From: Alphaproteobacteria bacterium
GTDB lineage: Bacteria > Pseudomonadota > Alphaproteobacteria > Rhodobacterales > Rhodobacteraceae
Direction: 5' to 3'
DNA length: 64,000 nt
Assembly: GCA_030427145.1 (NCBI GenBank)
Contig: JAUHWT010000013.1
Span: forward strand, 90,933-154,932
Shown here: piece by piece, positions 19,112 through 28,866 of the stretch
How the letters are laid out: each line of letters opens with the position of its first letter
How positions within the stretch are numbered: position 1 is the first letter of the stretch
Program-made: the position numbers and the translations under genes
Notes under the pieces: model-generated
The model's database searches: none
What the model was told of the DNA's origin: nothing
The model's input: the letters and a program-made list of their open reading frames with translations, nothing else

Positions 19112-20285
19112 AACCCCCAGCGGCCCTTTGAACAACGACAGCCTGCGCGCCCTGTACCTCGTAAATTGCAAGATTGCGCTGGCTTGTGCCGTCAGGAAGG
19201 AAGCGGAACGCGCCACCTACGCCGGCAAATCCGGAGGGCTGTGTGATCGCGGCGTCGGAAAATGCGGCGACACCGGATGAGCGGGCTTCCGAGATAAGCG
19301 CCCCAACAGCGGCAATTCCGTCATATGCCAGGCCGGCGACCTCATGCGGGCTTTCGCCAAAGGTAGATGTGTAACGCGCCTGGAACGCACCAAGAAGCCC
19401 GGGATCCGGCGCTGCGAATGCGCCACCCTGCATGCTGGGCAGTGCCAGTGTTTCGGCGCTGACATCCCAACGCTGCATACCGAGATACTGAACCTGTGCG
19501 TGGTCCACACCGTTGTCCCGCAATGCATCACCGATATAGCCAAGACCACCGGTTGGGCCGTCGGTCAGGATAACCGCATTCGCGCCATTGGAGTTCAACG
19601 AGGAAGCGATGGACGGAGCGGAGGAGTTGATGCCCTCGACGGACAGGCTGTAGGGTTCAGAAGCAACAAGCGTGGCCCCGCGACGCTGGATTGCGGAACT
19701 TGCCGCGTTGCGGGCGGTCTCGCCCTCAAGGCCTTCCGGGTAAACGACGCCGAAGTTTCTGAGCCCGCGCGACATGGCATAGGCCACAAGACTGTCCGCT
19801 GTGTTGGCGAAAGTATTACCGAGAATATAGACGTTGTTGCTGGCAACCTCGATGTTGTTGCTCATGCTAAGGAGTTTCAGCCCCGCTCCGGCCGCGACAG
19901 GTTCCGCGCCTGAGGTTGCGGTGCTGAACAGCGGACCCACGATGATTTTTGCGCCTTCCGCGACGGCCTGGCTTGCGGCTGCCGATCCTCCGCCCGATGT
20001 GCCGTATGTGGGATAAACGGTCAGGTCTATGTCGGCGTTGCGCAGATCGGATACGGCCAGGTTGGCCGCGTTGATCAGACTGCGCGCAATCAGTTCGCGC
20101 CCAGGATCGCCGGACTCTGACGGAACGAGAAGTGCGACCTTCACCGGTTGATTCGGATCGAAGTCTCCACCGAACCCCGACGACTGCTGTCCGGGTGTGG
20201 GAGCACAGGCGGACAGCACACCCATGGCGGCCGCAACAGCAATGCTCCTGATCGCGTTTCTTCTGGAGAAGTTTTTGGACAGCAT
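19092..20285 (-). CDS. penicillin-binding protein activator (LppC/LpoA-like) lipoprotein
   Basis: A 397-residue protein with a lipoprotein signal peptide (basic NFSRRNAIRS, then lipobox VLSAC with Cys near residue 27). The mature part is a periplasmic type I binding-protein fold, with VALLVPSESGDPGRELIARS and IIVGPLFSTATSGAEPVAAG, as in the C-terminal domain of LpoA and its alphaproteobacterial relatives. LpoA activates PBP1A in gammaproteobacteria; in alphaproteobacteria the function is only inferred. Its 3-prime end overlaps the start region of glnD. Confidence 0.82.
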   Translation of the reverse strand: MLSKNFSRRNAIRSIAVAAAMGVLSACAPTPGQQSSGFGGDFDPNQPVKVALLVPSESGDPGRELIARSLINAANLAVSDLRNADIDLTVYPTYGTSGGGSAAASQAVAEGAKIIVGPLFSTATSGAEPVAAGAGLKLLSMSNNIEVASNNVYILGNTFANTADSLVAYAMSRGLRNFGVVYPEGLEGETARNAASSAIQRRGATLVASEPYSLSVEGINSSAPSIASSLNSNGANAVILTDGPTGGLGYIGDALRDNGVDHAQVQYLGMQRWDVSAETLALPSMQGGAFAAPDPGLLGAFQARYTSTFGESPHEVAGLAYDGIAAVGALISEARSSGVAAFSDAAITQPSGFAGVGGAFRFLPDGTSQRNLAIYEVQGAQAVVVQRAAGGFGTFAN

Positions 20286-20472
20286 GACAGTCTACCTTGG
20301 GCTGTTGTGTTGGGTTCTCACAGTGGTCGGCGGTCGGCACGCTACGGTCTGAACCATCAAAAGTAAACGCGCAAAAGCGGTTTCGCGGAGGTTGGGTTCC
20401 TCATGTGTCCTTTTGATTTTGGTCGCAGCTGTATAGGTTGTCGGTCCAGCAACAGTGCGGGCATTTGGTCAC

Positions 20473-21384
20473 ATGACGAACGACGATGACGGGTATCCGG
20501 AAACGCCTCACCAGCGCGGTGTGCCAGGTAAACCGCGCAGGCCGGAGCACGGGCTGCATCTGGTCGCAACGCCGATTGGCAACGTTCGTGACATCACGTT
20601 GCGCGCAATGGACGTTCTGGAACAGGCGGATGTTTTGGCCGCGGAGGATACCCGGCAGACGCGTAAGCTTCTCGATATTCTCGGTATTCGGCGCGAGGAG
20701 CGGGGTATAATCCCTTATCACGACCACAACGGTGCGGCCCAGAGACCGAGGTTGCTGCGTGAACTGGCAGCGGGAAAATCAGTGGCGCTTGTTTCGGATG
20801 CCGGGACTCCAATGGTCGCGGATCCCGGATTTGGACTGGTCCGAGAGGTCATTGCGGCCGGACACCGTGTTTTGGCGGCCCCAGGGGCGTCGGCCGTCCT
20901 GTCCGCGCTGTGTGTTTCCGGCCTGCCTACGGACAGGTTTTTGTTCAATGGGTTTCTTCCGCCGAAATCGGTCGCGAGGGGCAAGGCTCTGGAAGCATTG
21001 AAAAGCGTTCCCGCAACGCTTGTGTTCTACGAAGGCCCAAAGCGTGTTTCGGCTTGCCTTGCGGCAATGCGTGACGTTTTGGGAGGGGCGCGGCAGGCGG
21101 TGGTCTGTCGCGAACTGACGAAAAAGTTTGAGGAGACCCGGCGTGGCACACTGGAGGAACTCGCTGAATGGTATTCCTCAGAAGGTGCGCCGAAGGGAGA
21201 AGTCGTGATCCTCATCGGACCACCGGTGGAGGAAGAGGCGGACGAAAAGGACGTGGATGCCTCGCTGACCAAAGCTCTGGAGACCATGTCAGTAAAGGAT
21301 GCGGCGGGCGAGGTTGCTCTGCGTTTCGGGATGCCCCGCCGCGAGATTTACGCGCGTGCACTTCAACTAAGTAAACGCGAATGA
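20473..21384 (+). CDS. rsmI: 16S rRNA (cytidine1402-2'-O)-methyltransferase
   Basis: A 303-residue tetrapyrrole-methylase-fold enzyme. LVATPIGNVRDITLRA near residue 34 and ALVSDAGTPMVADPGF near residue 112 are the family signatures, followed by FLFNGFLPPKS and VFYEGPKRV. It methylates the ribose of C1402 in the P site of the small subunit. A GTG at 20455 extends the frame by six codons, but I take the ATG at 20473. yraN overlaps its end by four bases. Confidence 0.94.
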   Translation: MTNDDDGYPETPHQRGVPGKPRRPEHGLHLVATPIGNVRDITLRAMDVLEQADVLAAEDTRQTRKLLDILGIRREERGIIPYHDHNGAAQRPRLLRELAAGKSVALVSDAGTPMVADPGFGLVREVIAAGHRVLAAPGASAVLSALCVSGLPTDRFLFNGFLPPKSVARGKALEALKSVPATLVFYEGPKRVSACLAAMRDVLGGARQAVVCRELTKKFEETRRGTLEELAEWYSSEGAPKGEVVILIGPPVEEEADEKDVDASLTKALETMSVKDAAGEVALRFGMPRREIYARALQLSKRE

Positions 21385-21743
21385 CCGGCAGTGGTCGAAA
21401 TCATCAGTCCGGTTTGGCAGCAGAGGAAACCGCGGCGCTCGATTATAAACGACGCGGTGCGAAAATACTGGAGCAAAGATGGCGTTGCGCCGAGGGAGAG
21501 ATTGATCTCATTGTCCAGGACGGTACCGAAATCGTCTTTGTCGAGGTGAAGGCGCGCAAGACCCGCGACACCGCAGCGGGTTCCATTTCAGCCCGACAAT
21601 GGGCCAGAATTGGCCGCGCGGCGATGATTTACCTCGCCGAACATGCGTCTCCTGATACCCCGTGCAGGTTCGACGCATTTCTGGTTGACGGTACCGGTCA
21701 GGGCGAGCGGCTGGAAAATGCCGCGTCTTTCGACGAGTGGTGA
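21381..21743 (+). CDS. YraN/UPF0102 family endonuclease-like protein
   Basis: A 120-residue protein of the UPF0102 family. It contains GLAAEETAALDYKRRGAKILEQRWR and the restriction-endonuclease-like core GEIDLIVQDGTEIVFVEVKARK (E-x-D…E-V-K), which forms the metal site in this fold. Its function in the cell is unresolved; a Holliday-junction-resolvase-like role is often suggested. It overlaps rsmI by ATGA, the usual genomic pair (rsmI-yraN). Confidence 0.9.
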   Translation: MTGSGRNHQSGLAAEETAALDYKRRGAKILEQRWRCAEGEIDLIVQDGTEIVFVEVKARKTRDTAAGSISARQWARIGRAAMIYLAEHASPDTPCRFDAFLVDGTGQGERLENAASFDEW

Positions 21744-21812
21744 CCGCAGACCTCTTGTCAAACAGGCATGCAAAGGGCCATGTCGTTCCGAAACGTTTTT
21801 ACGGGGGAGCCC

Positions 21813-22763
21813 ATGGGCCTGAAAGTCGCCGTCCAGATGGACCCGATCGACAACATTGACATCAACGCGGATTCCACTTTCCGGATCATGGAGGAAGCCG
21901 CCGCACGGGGACATGAGCTGTTCTACTACACGCCCGATCGGCTGGCCTATGACGGCGGACGCGTGACCGCGCGGGGCTGGCCGGTGACGGTGCGGCGTGA
22001 GGTGGGCAACCACTTCACCCGGGGCGAGGAAACCGTCGTGGACCTGGCGGACTGGAATGTGGTCTGGCTGCGGCAGGATCCGCCGTTTGACATGGGTTAC
22101 ATCACGACAACTCATATTCTCGACATGATCCATCCTGAAACACTGGTGGTGAACGACCCATTCTGGGTGCGGAACTATCCGGAAAAGCTGCTGGTTCTTG
22201 GCTTTACCGATCTTACACCGCCGACTACCATTGCCCGTGACATGAACACCCTTCGGGCATTCAAGGAAAAGCATGGCGACATTATTCTGAAGCCGCTTTA
22301 TGGAAACGGCGGAGCCGGTGTGTTCAGGCTCGATCCCAACGACCGGAATTTCAGCTCGCTCTATGAACTCTTCACGGGCATCAATCGTGAGCCATTGATC
22401 GCTCAGAAATTTTTGCCAGATGTCAGCGCCGGCGACAAACGGATTATTCTCGTGGATGGCGAATGTGTCGGGGGCATCAATCGCGTCCCGCAAAAGGGTG
22501 AAACGCGGTCGAACATGCACGTAGGTGGCCGGGCCGAGAAGGTGGACCTGACCGACCGCGACCTCGAGATTTGTGAACGGATTGGGCCGCTGCTGAAAGA
22601 GAAAGGCCAGATATTCGTGGGCATTGACGTGATTGGCGGATGGTTGACGGAAATCAACGTCACATCTCCGACGGGGCTTCAGGAGCTGGAGCGTTTCGAT
22701 GGCGTGAATGTCACGGAGAAAATCTGGGAAGCTATTGAGCGCCGAAAATCCTCGGATCAGTGA
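21813..22763 (+). CDS. gshB: glutathione synthetase
   Basis: A 316-residue ATP-grasp ligase that joins gamma-glutamylcysteine and glycine. The N-terminus MGLKVAVQMDPIDNIDINADSTF and the ATP-grasp segments ILKPLYGNGGAGVFR and FVGIDVIGGWLTEINVTSPTG are typical. The frame is open 15 codons further upstream, but GGGGGAG is placed correctly before the ATG at 21813, and the family begins there. It follows yraN in the same orientation, a common rsmI-yraN-gshB string. Confidence 0.95.
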   Translation: MGLKVAVQMDPIDNIDINADSTFRIMEEAAARGHELFYYTPDRLAYDGGRVTARGWPVTVRREVGNHFTRGEETVVDLADWNVVWLRQDPPFDMGYITTTHILDMIHPETLVVNDPFWVRNYPEKLLVLGFTDLTPPTTIARDMNTLRAFKEKHGDIILKPLYGNGGAGVFRLDPNDRNFSSLYELFTGINREPLIAQKFLPDVSAGDKRIILVDGECVGGINRVPQKGETRSNMHVGGRAEKVDLTDRDLEICERIGPLLKEKGQIFVGIDVIGGWLTEINVTSPTGLQELERFDGVNVTEKIWEAIERRKSSDQ

Positions 22764-22859
22764 CGCGAAACCTGGCCCGTGGCCTGGCCAAGTTGAACTT
22801 CAGAAAGTGATTTTCGAGATTATTCGGGAACCATAAGCTCACATCCGCGTTACAGGACG

Positions 22860-24512
22860 ATGCGGTTCGTTCTGGGTATATGCTTTCTTCTCCTTGTGGT
22901 GTTAAGCGCGGGCTTTGCCTGGGCTCAGGAGGAACCGCGCTCCTGGTACAGTGTTGATGCGGTCAACCCGGGTCTAGGCGACCCTCCCGAGGAACTGGAT
23001 CGCGCGACGCCACGGGCTGCAATGCGCGGTTTTGTGGAACTGTCGGATGAGGGCAGGTTTACCGACGCGTCCCACGTTTTGAACCTCGCCAATATCCCGG
23101 AAGAGGAACAGTCAGAGGCAGGTCCACGTCTCGCCCGTCAGTTGTTCCAGGTTCTGGACCGCCGCGTCTGGATCGACTGGTCGTCTTTGCCGTCCCGTCC
23201 CGACGCGATGGTCGAAAACGGCTCGGAGAAAGCCCAGGCCGGTCAGGTCCGGCGCGATCTGGGCATAAAGCTTTTTGAGGTGGCTGGACGGGCTTATGAA
23301 ATCCGTCTTGCCCGTTACAGCACGGGTGAGGATGCGGAGCCGGTCTGGCTGTTTTCGCCGCAAACTGTTGAGGACGTCCCACCGCTCTATGAACTCTACG
23401 GTCCCAGGGCATTCGAGTACCATATCCCGAAATCGATGCAGCAGGAACTAAGCGGTCTGCGCATTTGGGAATGGGTCGCGGTCCCCATATTGATTGTTCT
23501 TCTTATTGGCATTGGCTGGTTCATAAATTGGCTGGTAGGACGTCTGGCCGAAAGAGCGCCCCACGGTTTCCTCAGGACGGCATTTACCCGGGCGGGTGTT
23601 CCGCTCGCGCTCTTTGTCGTGGCGATTGTCGCTCAGATATTGCTGCGGCAGGCGATTTCGTTCTCTGGACCAATAACGAGTGTCGTGCAGCCCGTGCTTA
23701 TCGTCGTCATGACGTCAGGGGTGGGAATCGCCGCTCTTCGGGTCGTCGACGCGATCCTGGACCGGATCACGCTTCGTTACATTGGCGAAATCGACGATAC
23801 GCGCAGTCTGGACAAACGTGAGCTTTATACATCCATCTACGCACTACGACGTATCATCGTGCTGTTGATGGTGGGATTTGCGACGGTGTTCGTGCTGACC
23901 CGTCTCAATCTTTTTGAGTCTGTTGGTCTGACTCTTTTGGCCTCTGCCGGGGTCTTGACTGTTCTGCTCGGTATCGCGGGGCAGGCGGTATTGGGCAATA
24001 TTCTCGCATCCCTTCAGATTGCACTCGCAAAGCCGGTTCGCATCGGGGACAGCGTTCAATTCGAGGGACACTGGGCCTACGTCGAAAGCATTTTCTACAC
24101 GTTTATCCGTCTTCGCACATGGGACGAGCGGCGGATCGTCGTGCCGGTCAAATATTTTGTCTCGAAACCTTTCGAGAACTGGTCGGTAAAAGACGCCCGC
24201 ATTATGAAGACAATCTCACTCACTCTTGACCACTCCGCCGATGCCTCGGTTGTGCGGGAGGCTTTTAATCGTCTGGTGAAGGATCAGGATGGCGTCATAG
24301 AGCCGGAGCAGGCGGACTGCATGGTAACCGATCACGGCGAGCGCGGCCAGGAAGTCACGCTTTATGTAATGGCGCCCGACCCCTCCACCGGTTGGGAAAC
24401 CGAAATGCGTCTGCGGGAGGCGATGATTAAGTTCATTCAGGAAAATCACCCCGACTGGTGGCCGCATGACCGCTACAGCCGCGACGGTACCCTTGTTGAG
24501 GATCAGGACTGA
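22860..24512 (+). CDS. large MscS-type mechanosensitive channel with periplasmic N-domain
   Basis: A 550-residue protein: signal peptide (residues 1-22, cleavage after AWA), a periplasmic domain of about 180 residues, four to five membrane helices (residues 205-380), then the MscS pore helix and beta domain (GLTLLASAGVLTVLLGIAGQAVLGNILAS, then IAL-A-KPVRIGDSVQFEGHWAYVESI). The C-terminal domain ends with an acidic tail. The conserved Gly/Ala-rich pore helix supports channel function in osmotic downshock. It converges with comM, the stops lying four bases apart. Confidence 0.9.
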   Translation: MRFVLGICFLLLVVLSAGFAWAQEEPRSWYSVDAVNPGLGDPPEELDRATPRAAMRGFVELSDEGRFTDASHVLNLANIPEEEQSEAGPRLARQLFQVLDRRVWIDWSSLPSRPDAMVENGSEKAQAGQVRRDLGIKLFEVAGRAYEIRLARYSTGEDAEPVWLFSPQTVEDVPPLYELYGPRAFEYHIPKSMQQELSGLRIWEWVAVPILIVLLIGIGWFINWLVGRLAERAPHGFLRTAFTRAGVPLALFVVAIVAQILLRQAISFSGPITSVVQPVLIVVMTSGVGIAALRVVDAILDRITLRYIGEIDDTRSLDKRELYTSIYALRRIIVLLMVGFATVFVLTRLNLFESVGLTLLASAGVLTVLLGIAGQAVLGNILASLQIALAKPVRIGDSVQFEGHWAYVESIFYTFIRLRTWDERRIVVPVKYFVSKPFENWSVKDARIMKTISLTLDHSADASVVREAFNRLVKDQDGVIEPEQADCMVTDHGERGQEVTLYVMAPDPSTGWETEMRLREAMIKFIQENHPDWWPHDRYSRDGTLVEDQD

Positions 24513-24516
24513 CCGG

Positions 24517-26019
24517 TCAAAATGCCAGTCTGTACCCCGCGGCCTCCGCAACGTGGGATTTCTGCACTTCTTCGGACCCTGCCAGGTCGGCAATGGTCCG
24601 CGCTACGCGCAAGATGCGGTGGTAGCCCCGGGCACTTAGATGAAACTTTTCAGCGGCGGCAGTCAAAAATGCATCGGCCTCGTCATTCATGCAAACAATG
24701 GAATCCAGTAGTTCCCCCTCTGCGTCGGCGTTGACCGTGACGTCATCCAGATCAGAAAAACGTTCGCTCTGTATTGCGCGGGCGGCCTCAACTCTTTGGG
24801 CAACGGCTGCACTGCTTTCGCCGGGCGCCATGCTGCCAAGTTCCTTAGGCAGCACGGGCGGTACCTCAACCCGCAGATCAAACCGGTCCATCAGGGGGCC
24901 GGATATGCGCCCCATGTAGTCTGAGCCACAGTCCGGAACCCGGGCGCAGGAGCGGTTGGGATCAGCAAGGTAACCGCAGCGACAGGGGTTTGCAGCAGCC
25001 ACGAGCATGAAACGACAGGGGTAGGTCACATGCGCATTTGCACGGGCCACAACCACGTCTCCCGTTTCAATGGGCTGGCGCAGCGTTTCGAGCACCGCGC
25101 GCGGAAACTCCGGAAACTCATCCATGAACAGAACGCCGTTATGGGCAAGGCTGATTTCGCCAGGTTTTGCCCCGCGCCCTCCGCCAACGACCGCGGCCAT
25201 CGATGCCGTGTGATGCGGAGCGCGAAACGGCCGGTCGCGGTGAATGCCACCCTCGTCGAGCAATCCGGACAGCGAATGGATCATGGATGTCTCGAGAGCT
25301 TCGCTAGGTTCCATCGGTGGAAGTATTCCGGAGAGCCGGGCCGCCAGCATGGATTTGCCACTGCCTGGTGGACCTACCATAAGGATATGATGCCGACCGG
25401 CCGCTGCAATCTCAAGGGCGCGTTTTGCTTTTTCCTGGCCCTTCACCTCGGAAAGATCCTTATACGACGCGGGCTTGCTGACGGTGCCGGGTTCGGCTGT
25501 GGGCAGGACGGAGCGGCCGTTGAGATGATTGACCGTCGCCAGAAGCGTTTTCGGTGCGATAACCTGAACCGAACCTACCCACGCCGCTTCCGCACCGCAG
25601 GCCGCCGGACAGATCAGACCGCAATCCGCCTCCGCCGCGGCGAGAGCCGATGGTAATGCGCCAAGTACCGGCACCAGCGTGCCGTTTAGGGAAAGCTCAC
25701 CTAAAGCCACCTGTTGCGAAACAATATCCGCCGGCACGGCTTCCATCGCGGCAAGAACTGCAAGCGCGATTGGCAGATCGAAATGGCTGCCCTCCTTGGG
25801 CAGATCGGCGGGAGACAGGTTTACCGTGATCCTCCGGGCAGGCAGAGCAAGACCCATGGCCGTGAGCGCGGAGCGCACCCTTTCACGGGCCTCCGAGACG
25901 GCCTTGTCGGGCAGTCCAACCACATTGAAGGCGGGCAGTCCGGCCGTAATTGCGCATTGGACCTCGACGATTTTGGCCTCAACGCCCTGAAAAGCAACGG
26001 TATATGTGCAGGTAATCAT
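24517..26019 (-). CDS. comM: YifB/ComM family Mg-chelatase-like AAA+ ATPase
   Basis: A 500-residue protein with three parts: an N-terminal ChlI-like domain (residues 20-140, with ITVNLSPADLPKEGSHFDLPIALA), an AAA+ core with Walker A MVGPPGSGKSMLAARL and Walker B VLFMDEFPEF, and the Mg-chelatase C-terminal subdomain (SARGYHRILRVARTIADL). A CxxC/Cys cluster (NPCRCGYLADPNRSCARVPDC) is typical of the family. ComM is a hexameric helicase that promotes branch migration in natural transformation. Confidence 0.92.
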   Translation of the reverse strand: MITCTYTVAFQGVEAKIVEVQCAITAGLPAFNVVGLPDKAVSEARERVRSALTAMGLALPARRITVNLSPADLPKEGSHFDLPIALAVLAAMEAVPADIVSQQVALGELSLNGTLVPVLGALPSALAAAEADCGLICPAACGAEAAWVGSVQVIAPKTLLATVNHLNGRSVLPTAEPGTVSKPASYKDLSEVKGQEKAKRALEIAAAGRHHILMVGPPGSGKSMLAARLSGILPPMEPSEALETSMIHSLSGLLDEGGIHRDRPFRAPHHTASMAAVVGGGRGAKPGEISLAHNGVLFMDEFPEFPRAVLETLRQPIETGDVVVARANAHVTYPCRFMLVAAANPCRCGYLADPNRSCARVPDCGSDYMGRISGPLMDRFDLRVEVPPVLPKELGSMAPGESSAAVAQRVEAARAIQSERFSDLDDVTVNADAEGELLDSIVCMNDEADAFLTAAAEKFHLSARGYHRILRVARTIADLAGSEEVQKSHVAEAAGYRLAF

Positions 26020-26232
26020 GCGGTGTCCCGGAGACTGTGTTCCGGGTTTGAATTGCCTGAATTGCGTTTTCGTTAATTTCCATGAATTCTGCTGGAATTG
26101 GTGAACGGTAGCGGTCGGCCGCCATTCGCCGATTGTTGACTGAAATTGTATTTATTGTGACAGTTCCACATAGTATCGGTGTTTTTTAGCGCTCCGTTGT
26201 GGGGGCATACAAAGTTGGCCGGAGGAAGCCAC

Positions 26233-27081
26233 GTGACGAAGATAACGCCGTTGGCGGTTTGCATTTCATGTCTGTCCAACGCTGTTTTCGCGGATGAGAC
26301 GGCTCTGGAAGCCTTTATCGGACATGCGGCCGACGCACAGATTGTGGTTTTGGGTGAGGTCCACGACAATCCTGGGCACCACGAAAATCAGGCCCGTATT
26401 GTGGAGGAATTGCAGCCCGGTGCACTGGTCTTTGAGATGATTGACCAGGAAGATGAGGATCTTGTCAACGATCTTCGCAAAGCCGGGGCCGGGCGGGCGA
26501 AACTGGCTGAAGCGCTCGACTGGGAAAACAGTGGCTGGCCGGATTTTGACTACTACGCGGCCATTCTGGAAGCTGCGCCGTCCGCGCGCGTTTTCGGCGC
26601 TGGGCAGTCGCCCGAGGATATTCGCACCGCGGCCACCGAAGGTGCGGCAAAAGCATTTGGAGTGCATTCCGCCACATACGGTTTGGAACAGCCGTTTTCT
26701 GAGGCGGATCAGAAATTGCGCGAACTTGAAATGATGGAATCCCACTGCAATGCGCTGCCGGAGGTAATGTTGCCGGGAATGGTAGAGGTTCAGCGTTTTC
26801 GCGATGCCGGCCTTGCGGATGCCGCGCTCTGGGCACGGAACCATGTCGGTGAGGATGGTCGTGTGGTCGTGATCACCGGCAGCGGACATGCCGACGCCCG
26901 TTTCGGGGCTCCGGCGCTGATGAGACTGGCGGAACCAGAGGTCAGTGTGCTCACGTTGGGGCAGGGCGAAGGACCGCAGCCTGAGGACCGCGAGTTTGAT
27001 GCATGGATGACTGCGCCGGCGCCGGATCGGGATGATCCATGTGACGCGTTTGATGACGGCGGTTCCACGGAAGTAGAATAA
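26233..27081 (+). CDS. ChaN family haem-binding-like protein
   Basis: A 282-residue protein with a short Sec signal (TKITPLAVCISCLSNAVFA). The ChaN-type fold is marked by IVVLGEVHDNPGHHENQ, FEMIDQEDEDL and a conserved C-terminal VVVITGSGHADARFGAPALM. ChaN-like proteins have been linked to haem binding, but function is not settled. The open frame can begin at 26179, yet GGAGG lies at a proper distance from GTG 26233, and that start yields the signal peptide, so I prefer it. Confidence 0.82.
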   Translation: MTKITPLAVCISCLSNAVFADETALEAFIGHAADAQIVVLGEVHDNPGHHENQARIVEELQPGALVFEMIDQEDEDLVNDLRKAGAGRAKLAEALDWENSGWPDFDYYAAILEAAPSARVFGAGQSPEDIRTAATEGAAKAFGVHSATYGLEQPFSEADQKLRELEMMESHCNALPEVMLPGMVEVQRFRDAGLADAALWARNHVGEDGRVVVITGSGHADARFGAPALMRLAEPEVSVLTLGQGEGPQPEDREFDAWMTAPAPDRDDPCDAFDDGGSTEVE

Positions 27082-27154
27082 CCCGGATGGTAATACCGGC
27101 CTAAACCTCCTATTTCAGGTGGAGCGGGATACGCATAGTGATGGAGGGGTTGCC

Positions 27155-28351
27155 GTGATTGCCGGAAAGGCCGTTCTGCTGGTCATAGGTGGTGGGATTT
27201 CCGCCTACAAGAGTCTGGAGCTCATCCGGTTGCTGCAAAAAGCGTCCGTCCACGTGGTACCGGTGCTGACAAGGGCCGGTTCGGAATTTGTGACGCCTCT
27301 TACCGTGTCCGCTCTGGCAGGCAATAAACTCTATTCGGAACTGTTCGACCTCACTGCGGAGTCCGAAATGGGCCACATAGAGCTGTCCCGCAGCGCCGAT
27401 CTGGTCGTGGTCGCCCCGGCGACCGCAGATTTGATGGCGCGCCAGGTGCACGGGTTGGCGAATGATCTTGCCTCCACGCTTCTTCTGGCAACCGACAAGC
27501 GGGTTCTTATGGCACCTGCCATGAATGTGCGGATGTGGGAGCATCCGGCAACGCAGCGCAATATCGATATCTTGAGAAAAGACGGCGTTCTGATGGTCGG
27601 TCCGAACGAGGGTGACATGGCCTGTGGCGAATATGGTTTAGGCCGGATGGCGGAACCGGACGAGATATTTGCGGCGATTGAGGCGGCGCTGTCGGATGGA
27701 CCGCTGAAAGGCAAGCGGATTGTGGTGACGTCCGGTCCGACACATGAACCGATTGATCCGGTGCGCTACCTGGCCAACCGGTCATCGGGACGACAGGGAA
27801 CCGCTATCGCTGACGCCCTCGTGGCGCAGGGTGCGGAGGTGGTTTTTGTGACCGGACCCGCAACAGCGCCGCGGCCTGAAGGCGCAAAAATCGTCGAGGT
27901 CGAAACGGCTTTGCAGATGCGCGACGCGGTGCTTGATGCGTTGCCTGCGGACGCAGCTGTTTTCTCTGCAGCGGTTGCGGACTGGCGAATGGCCGAGGAA
28001 AGCGGCTCCAAGCTCAAAAAGGACGGCTCCGGGGAGCCGCCAGCTTTGAAAATGGTCGAAAACCCCGACATTCTCAAAACCGTGTCCAAATTGGATGTGG
28101 ATCGTCCGCGACTGGTGATCGGCTTTGCGGCTGAGACTGATGACGTCATCGGAAACGCGACTGCCAAACGTCTGAGAAAAGGGTGTGACTGGCTGGTCGC
28201 GAATGATGTAAGCCCGGGGACCGGAATCATGGGCGGCACTGAGAATTCGGCAATCTTCGTTACCGACGATGGTGCGGAACAATGGCCGCGCATGTCAAAA
28301 CGGAACACTGCCGATGCACTGGTGGACCGAATTGTGGAAGCACTCGCATGA
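27155..28351 (+). CDS. coaBC: bifunctional phosphopantothenoylcysteine decarboxylase / phosphopantothenate--cysteine ligase
   Basis: A 398-residue flavoprotein of coenzyme A synthesis. The CoaC half has the active-site His in [20 protein letters not shown] and the PxMNxxMW signature as [17 protein letters not shown]. The CoaB half begins at [24 protein letters not shown] and contains [11 protein letters not shown] and the lysine-containing nucleotide site. GGAGGGG precedes GTG 27155; the frame is open back to 27119 without a better site. Its stop overlaps the dut start (ATGA). Confidence 0.94.
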   Translation: MIAGKAVLLVIGGGISAYKSLELIRLLQKASVHVVPVLTRAGSEFVTPLTVSALAGNKLYSELFDLTAESEMGHIELSRSADLVVVAPATADLMARQVHGLANDLASTLLLATDKRVLMAPAMNVRMWEHPATQRNIDILRKDGVLMVGPNEGDMACGEYGLGRMAEPDEIFAAIEAALSDGPLKGKRIVVTSGPTHEPIDPVRYLANRSSGRQGTAIADALVAQGAEVVFVTGPATAPRPEGAKIVEVETALQMRDAVLDALPADAAVFSAAVADWRMAEESGSKLKKDGSGEPPALKMVENPDILKTVSKLDVDRPRLVIGFAAETDDVIGNATAKRLRKGCDWLVANDVSPGTGIMGGTENSAIFVTDDGAEQWPRMSKRNTADALVDRIVEALA

Positions 28352-28839
28352 GTAACATCGAAATTGCCATCAAGTTACTTGAAGGGTACGACCCGGAACT
28401 GCCTCTCCCGTCCTATGCCAGCAGCGGGGCCGCCGGTATGGACGTGGTGGCCTGTCTGGCTTTTGGAGAACGGGAGACAGGGCATGGTATCGCTCCCGGT
28501 GAGCGGTGGCTGGTACCGACCGGATTGGCCATGGCAATCCCGGAGGGTTTTGAGGTTCAGGTGCGCCCTCGGTCGGGGCTGGCTCTCAAGCATGGGCTTA
28601 CGCTGGCAAATTCACCAGGCACTGTCGACTGCGATTACAGGGGCGAGGTGGCAATCATTGTCATCAATCATGGACCCGATGATTTTGTTGTCGAACACGG
28701 CATGCGGATCGCCCAACTGGTGGTCGCACCGGTAACCCGCGCCCGGTTTCAGTTGGTCGATACACTGGATATGACGGCACGGGGGCAGGGCGGATTTGGG
28801 TCCACGGGATTGGCGAGCCATGGGAAAATACTGGCGTAA
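28348..28839 (+). CDS. dut: dUTP diphosphatase
   Basis: A 163-residue trimeric dUTPase with all five motifs: SGAAGMDV (1), RSGLALKHG (2), [11 protein letters not shown] (3), RIAQLVVAP (4) and GQGGFGSTG (5). It hydrolyses dUTP to dUMP, limiting uracil in DNA. The ATG at 28348 overlaps the coaBC stop by four bases; the frame open back to 28282 lies inside coaBC. The coaBC-dut pair is widely conserved. Confidence 0.96.
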   Translation: MSNIEIAIKLLEGYDPELPLPSYASSGAAGMDVVACLAFGERETGHGIAPGERWLVPTGLAMAIPEGFEVQVRPRSGLALKHGLTLANSPGTVDCDYRGEVAIIVINHGPDDFVVEHGMRIAQLVVAPVTRARFQLVDTLDMTARGQGGFGSTGLASHGKILA

Positions 28840-28866
28840 CCCTCTGAACCTTCAGGCGTTCGCGGC

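Noticed and set aside
21588..22520. Minus-strand open frame of 310 codons over gshB.
   Set aside because: Antisense shadow of glutathione synthetase; no motif.
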